A program made the position numbers and the translations under genes. The notes below the pieces were generated by a model that searched no databases, was not told the DNA's origin, and was given only the letters and a program-made list of their open reading frames with translations. From positions 1 to 13,910 of the forward strand of contig SYNW01000050.1 of the NCBI GenBank assembly GCA_005805045.1: a stretch of DNA of 13,910 nt, in the 5' to 3' direction. Shown here in pieces: positions 12,481-13,910 of the stretch (position 1 is the first letter of the stretch; each line of letters begins with the position of its first letter). Origin of the DNA: Actinomycetota bacterium (GTDB lineage Bacteria; Actinomycetota; Acidimicrobiia; Acidimicrobiales; Ilumatobacteraceae).

Positions 12481-13674
12481 TTACGAAACGATGTCTAAAG
12501 CCACTGCCGATTTGGGCACGACATTGCGCACCGACCAATTGTCGCCCGCCAAAATACGGCTAGCCAAAATTAACACGAGCATGATTGCACCAGTACCGAT
12601 AAAGGTTGTTGCACGACCAAACTGTTCGTAGGCGAGACCAGCGAAACTTGCAGCCACGCCACCAGCCAGAGTTTCCATTCCGCCGAGCAGACCTTGGGCA
12701 CCCGCTTGTCTTTCTAGTGGTGCACTCGTGCCAACGGCGACACCCGCTCCAGTGACGAAGAAACCATCGTTCAATGAGTGAAAGAAAAACACAATCATCA
12801 TCAATGCCGGTGTTGGCATCAAGCCGTAACCAGCCATAAACAGTGCGCCGAGAATCATTCCGAAACCACCGGCACGGTATGGCCCGATGCGTTGAACGAA
12901 TCTGCCGCCGAATGGCCCGAGCAGAATAAGTGGCAACACAAAGACTGATACTCCGACGTTGGCCATCCACTGGGCAGCGTCGAGGTCGTCCATCATCAAC
13001 ACCCACAACGAATCGAAGACTCCGATCATGAAGAACAGTGAGACGCCGATCAAAATGCCCGAAGTGATGGCACGATTTTTCAGCAAGTCAATCGCGAATC
13101 TTTCAGCTGGTTGATTTTCTTTTGCGGTTTCAGGCACAGCGATGCGACTAATGACGAGCACGAACAAAAAGATTGTGGCGGCGAGAAATATAAACGGGCC
13201 AGGAATACCAAAAGGTATCGTCAACAAAACCGAGAAAACCGGTCCAGCCGCAAAACCGGCAACTTCAAAAGACAAAATACGACCCAGGTTGCGACCAAAG
13301 TTTTCAGGATCAGCGACGATGATTACGCGACGCAGCGCAGGCAGGGCAGCGCCCGCACCAAAGCCCATGATGATTCGTGACACGAGGAGAATCAAAAATG
13401 TTTCACCAAACGCCATGCCAATGCAACCGACGACTTCGAGACCCAGGCCGAAGATAATTAATCGTTGAGCCTGACCGCGATCGGCGAGTGGGGCGATGCT
13501 GACTTGTCCGAGAAACGAAGTAAAAAAACCAATGCCCACGATGAACCCGAGCGCTGATTCGGCGATGCCAAAGTTGTTTCGATAATCGTCAAGCATCGTG
13601 AACATCACGCCATATAGGCAAGATGATGAACCAATAGCGAACATAAGCGTCATCACAATTCGCTGTTTATTCAC
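12481..13674 (-). CDS. Major facilitator superfamily (MFS) transporter
   Basis: This 397-aa membrane protein has about 12 hydrophobic helices, in two halves separated by a hydrophilic loop (about 186-200, VPETAKENQPAERFA). The loop between helices 2 and 3 has a motif A-like sequence (APLADRGQAQRLI, about 61-73). Helix 4 holds SRIIMGFGAGAALPALRRV, and helix 5 has the glycine-rich GRILSFEVAGFAAGP typical of drug:H+ antiporter-like members. It is probably an efflux or uptake carrier, with the substrate unknown. The start is GTG at 13672-13674, supported by TAGATT 6 nt upstream. A Met at residue 8 would be an alternative. The Nudix gene follows 15 bp downstream. It is divergent from the aldehyde dehydrogenase across a 53-bp gap. 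Confidence 0.88.
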   Translation of the reverse strand: MNKQRIVMTLMFAIGSSSCLYGVMFTMLDDYRNNFGIAESALGFIVGIGFFTSFLGQVSIAPLADRGQAQRLIIFGLGLEVVGCIGMAFGETFLILLVSRIIMGFGAGAALPALRRVIIVADPENFGRNLGRILSFEVAGFAAGPVFSVLLTIPFGIPGPFIFLAATIFLFVLVISRIAVPETAKENQPAERFAIDLLKNRAITSGILIGVSLFFMIGVFDSLWVLMMDDLDAAQWMANVGVSVFVLPLILLGPFGGRFVQRIGPYRAGGFGMILGALFMAGYGLMPTPALMMIVFFFHSLNDGFFVTGAGVAVGTSAPLERQAGAQGLLGGMETLAGGVAASFAGLAYEQFGRATTFIGTGAIMLVLILASRILAGDNWSVRNVVPKSAVALDIVS

Positions 13675-13680
13675 CCAATA

Positions 13681-13686
13681 AATCTA
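13681..13686 (-). promoter_or_regulatory. Putative -10 element for leaderless MFS gene (GTG start)
   Basis: On the minus strand TAGATT is followed by 6 nt (TATTGG) and the GTG at 13674. It is the same hexamer as at copZ. It supports the GTG start over the downstream ATG. Confidence 0.45.
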
Positions 13687-13727
13687 GCGTTTCTCGATCG
13701 TGGTGCAGTTGCGTAAGACTGATCAAT

Positions 13728-13910
13728 ATGAAAACCAGTATGCAAAAAATAAGCAACACGCAACCAGTCGATTCGTTGATCGCAGGTAAATGGGTCGCCC
13801 ACAAGTCAAAGGTTGCAGTTACAAACCCTGTTGATGGTTCGACGCTGGCTCAAGTTTCAAGCGCATCACCAGATGATTGTCTGTCGGCTGTCGACGCGGC
13901 GCAAAACACA
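13728..13910 (+). CDS. Aldehyde dehydrogenase family protein, N-terminal fragment (3' end outside window)
   Basis: From the ATG at 13728 the frame stays open for 61 codons to the window end. Residues 17-23 (LIAGKWV), then VTNPVDGSTLAQVSSASPDD (about 33-52) and a helix beginning LSAVDAA match the N-terminus of NAD(P)-dependent aldehyde dehydrogenases of the succinate-semialdehyde type. The catalytic Cys and Glu lie beyond the window, so the substrate and integrity of the gene cannot be judged. A second in-frame Met lies at residue 5. No Shine-Dalgarno sequence or clear -10 was seen in the 53-bp gap shared with the divergent MFS gene. A functional link with the nearby Fe-alcohol dehydrogenase (alcohol to aldehyde to acid) is possible but only inferred. 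Confidence 0.75.
   Translation, partial: MKTSMQKISNTQPVDSLIAGKWVAHKSKVAVTNPVDGSTLAQVSSASPDDCLSAVDAAQNT

Noticed and set aside
1..13910. CRISPR array, tRNA/rRNA genes, insertion sequences, phage or toxin-antitoxin genes
   Set aside because: No regularly spaced repeats, cloverleaf sequences, transposase motifs or flanking inverted/direct repeats were seen. The genes are ordinary chromosomal functions.

Overview
The window looks like chromosomal DNA from a compact, mid-GC actinobacterium. The lineage is inferred, not proven. I would guess a free-living Acidimicrobiia-type (Ilumatobacter-like) or other streamlined aquatic actinobacterium. The evidence is an ACAD10/11-like acyl-CoA dehydrogenase beside an SDR and an iron-dependent alcohol dehydrogenase, a Nudix protein with a CxC-containing N-terminus that I associate with actinobacteria, Ig-like surface domains, very tight gene packing, and many genes whose start codon sits 6-8 nt after a TANNNT -10 element (leaderless pattern). 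No tRNA, rRNA, CRISPR array or insertion sequence was seen.

Layout. Positions 1-637 hold the C-terminal part of a tail-anchored Ig-like surface protein. Positions 638-944 are a gene-poor stretch with broken reading frames. A TetR-type regulator follows (945-1541), then a strong hairpin (1614-1653). A copper module comes next: a CopZ-like HMA chaperone (minus) and a DUF305 His/Met-rich lipoprotein (plus), whose start codons overlap head to head in one CATG. Next is a molybdate locus: a PadR-type regulator fused to a molybdate-binding Mop/TOBE domain (minus, 2388-3149), divergent from modA-modB-modC (3212-5690). The three transporter genes are translationally coupled by overlapping stop/start codons. 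A palindrome in the shared intergenic region is the likely operator.

The rest is mostly central and lipid metabolism: a PRK06213-like crotonase (5736-6458), the tRNA-uridine hydroxylase TrhO (minus), alanine aminotransferase AlaA (7401-8621), an SDR (minus), an acyl-CoA dehydrogenase with an iron-containing alcohol dehydrogenase in one operon (9465-11988), then a Nudix hydrolase and an MFS transporter (minus, 11989-13674). The start of an aldehyde dehydrogenase is cut by the window end (13728 onward).

The most interesting part is the molybdate locus. The Mop domain is absent from the short ModC (219 aa) and present instead on a PadR-type DNA-binding protein. The substrate-binding protein ModA carries an extra N-terminal Ig-like domain. 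Together these suggest a ModE-independent way of sensing molybdate. A second theme is extreme compaction: three convergent gene pairs have abutting or shared stop codons, one pair overlaps by 21 bp, and one divergent pair shares its start-codon bases.
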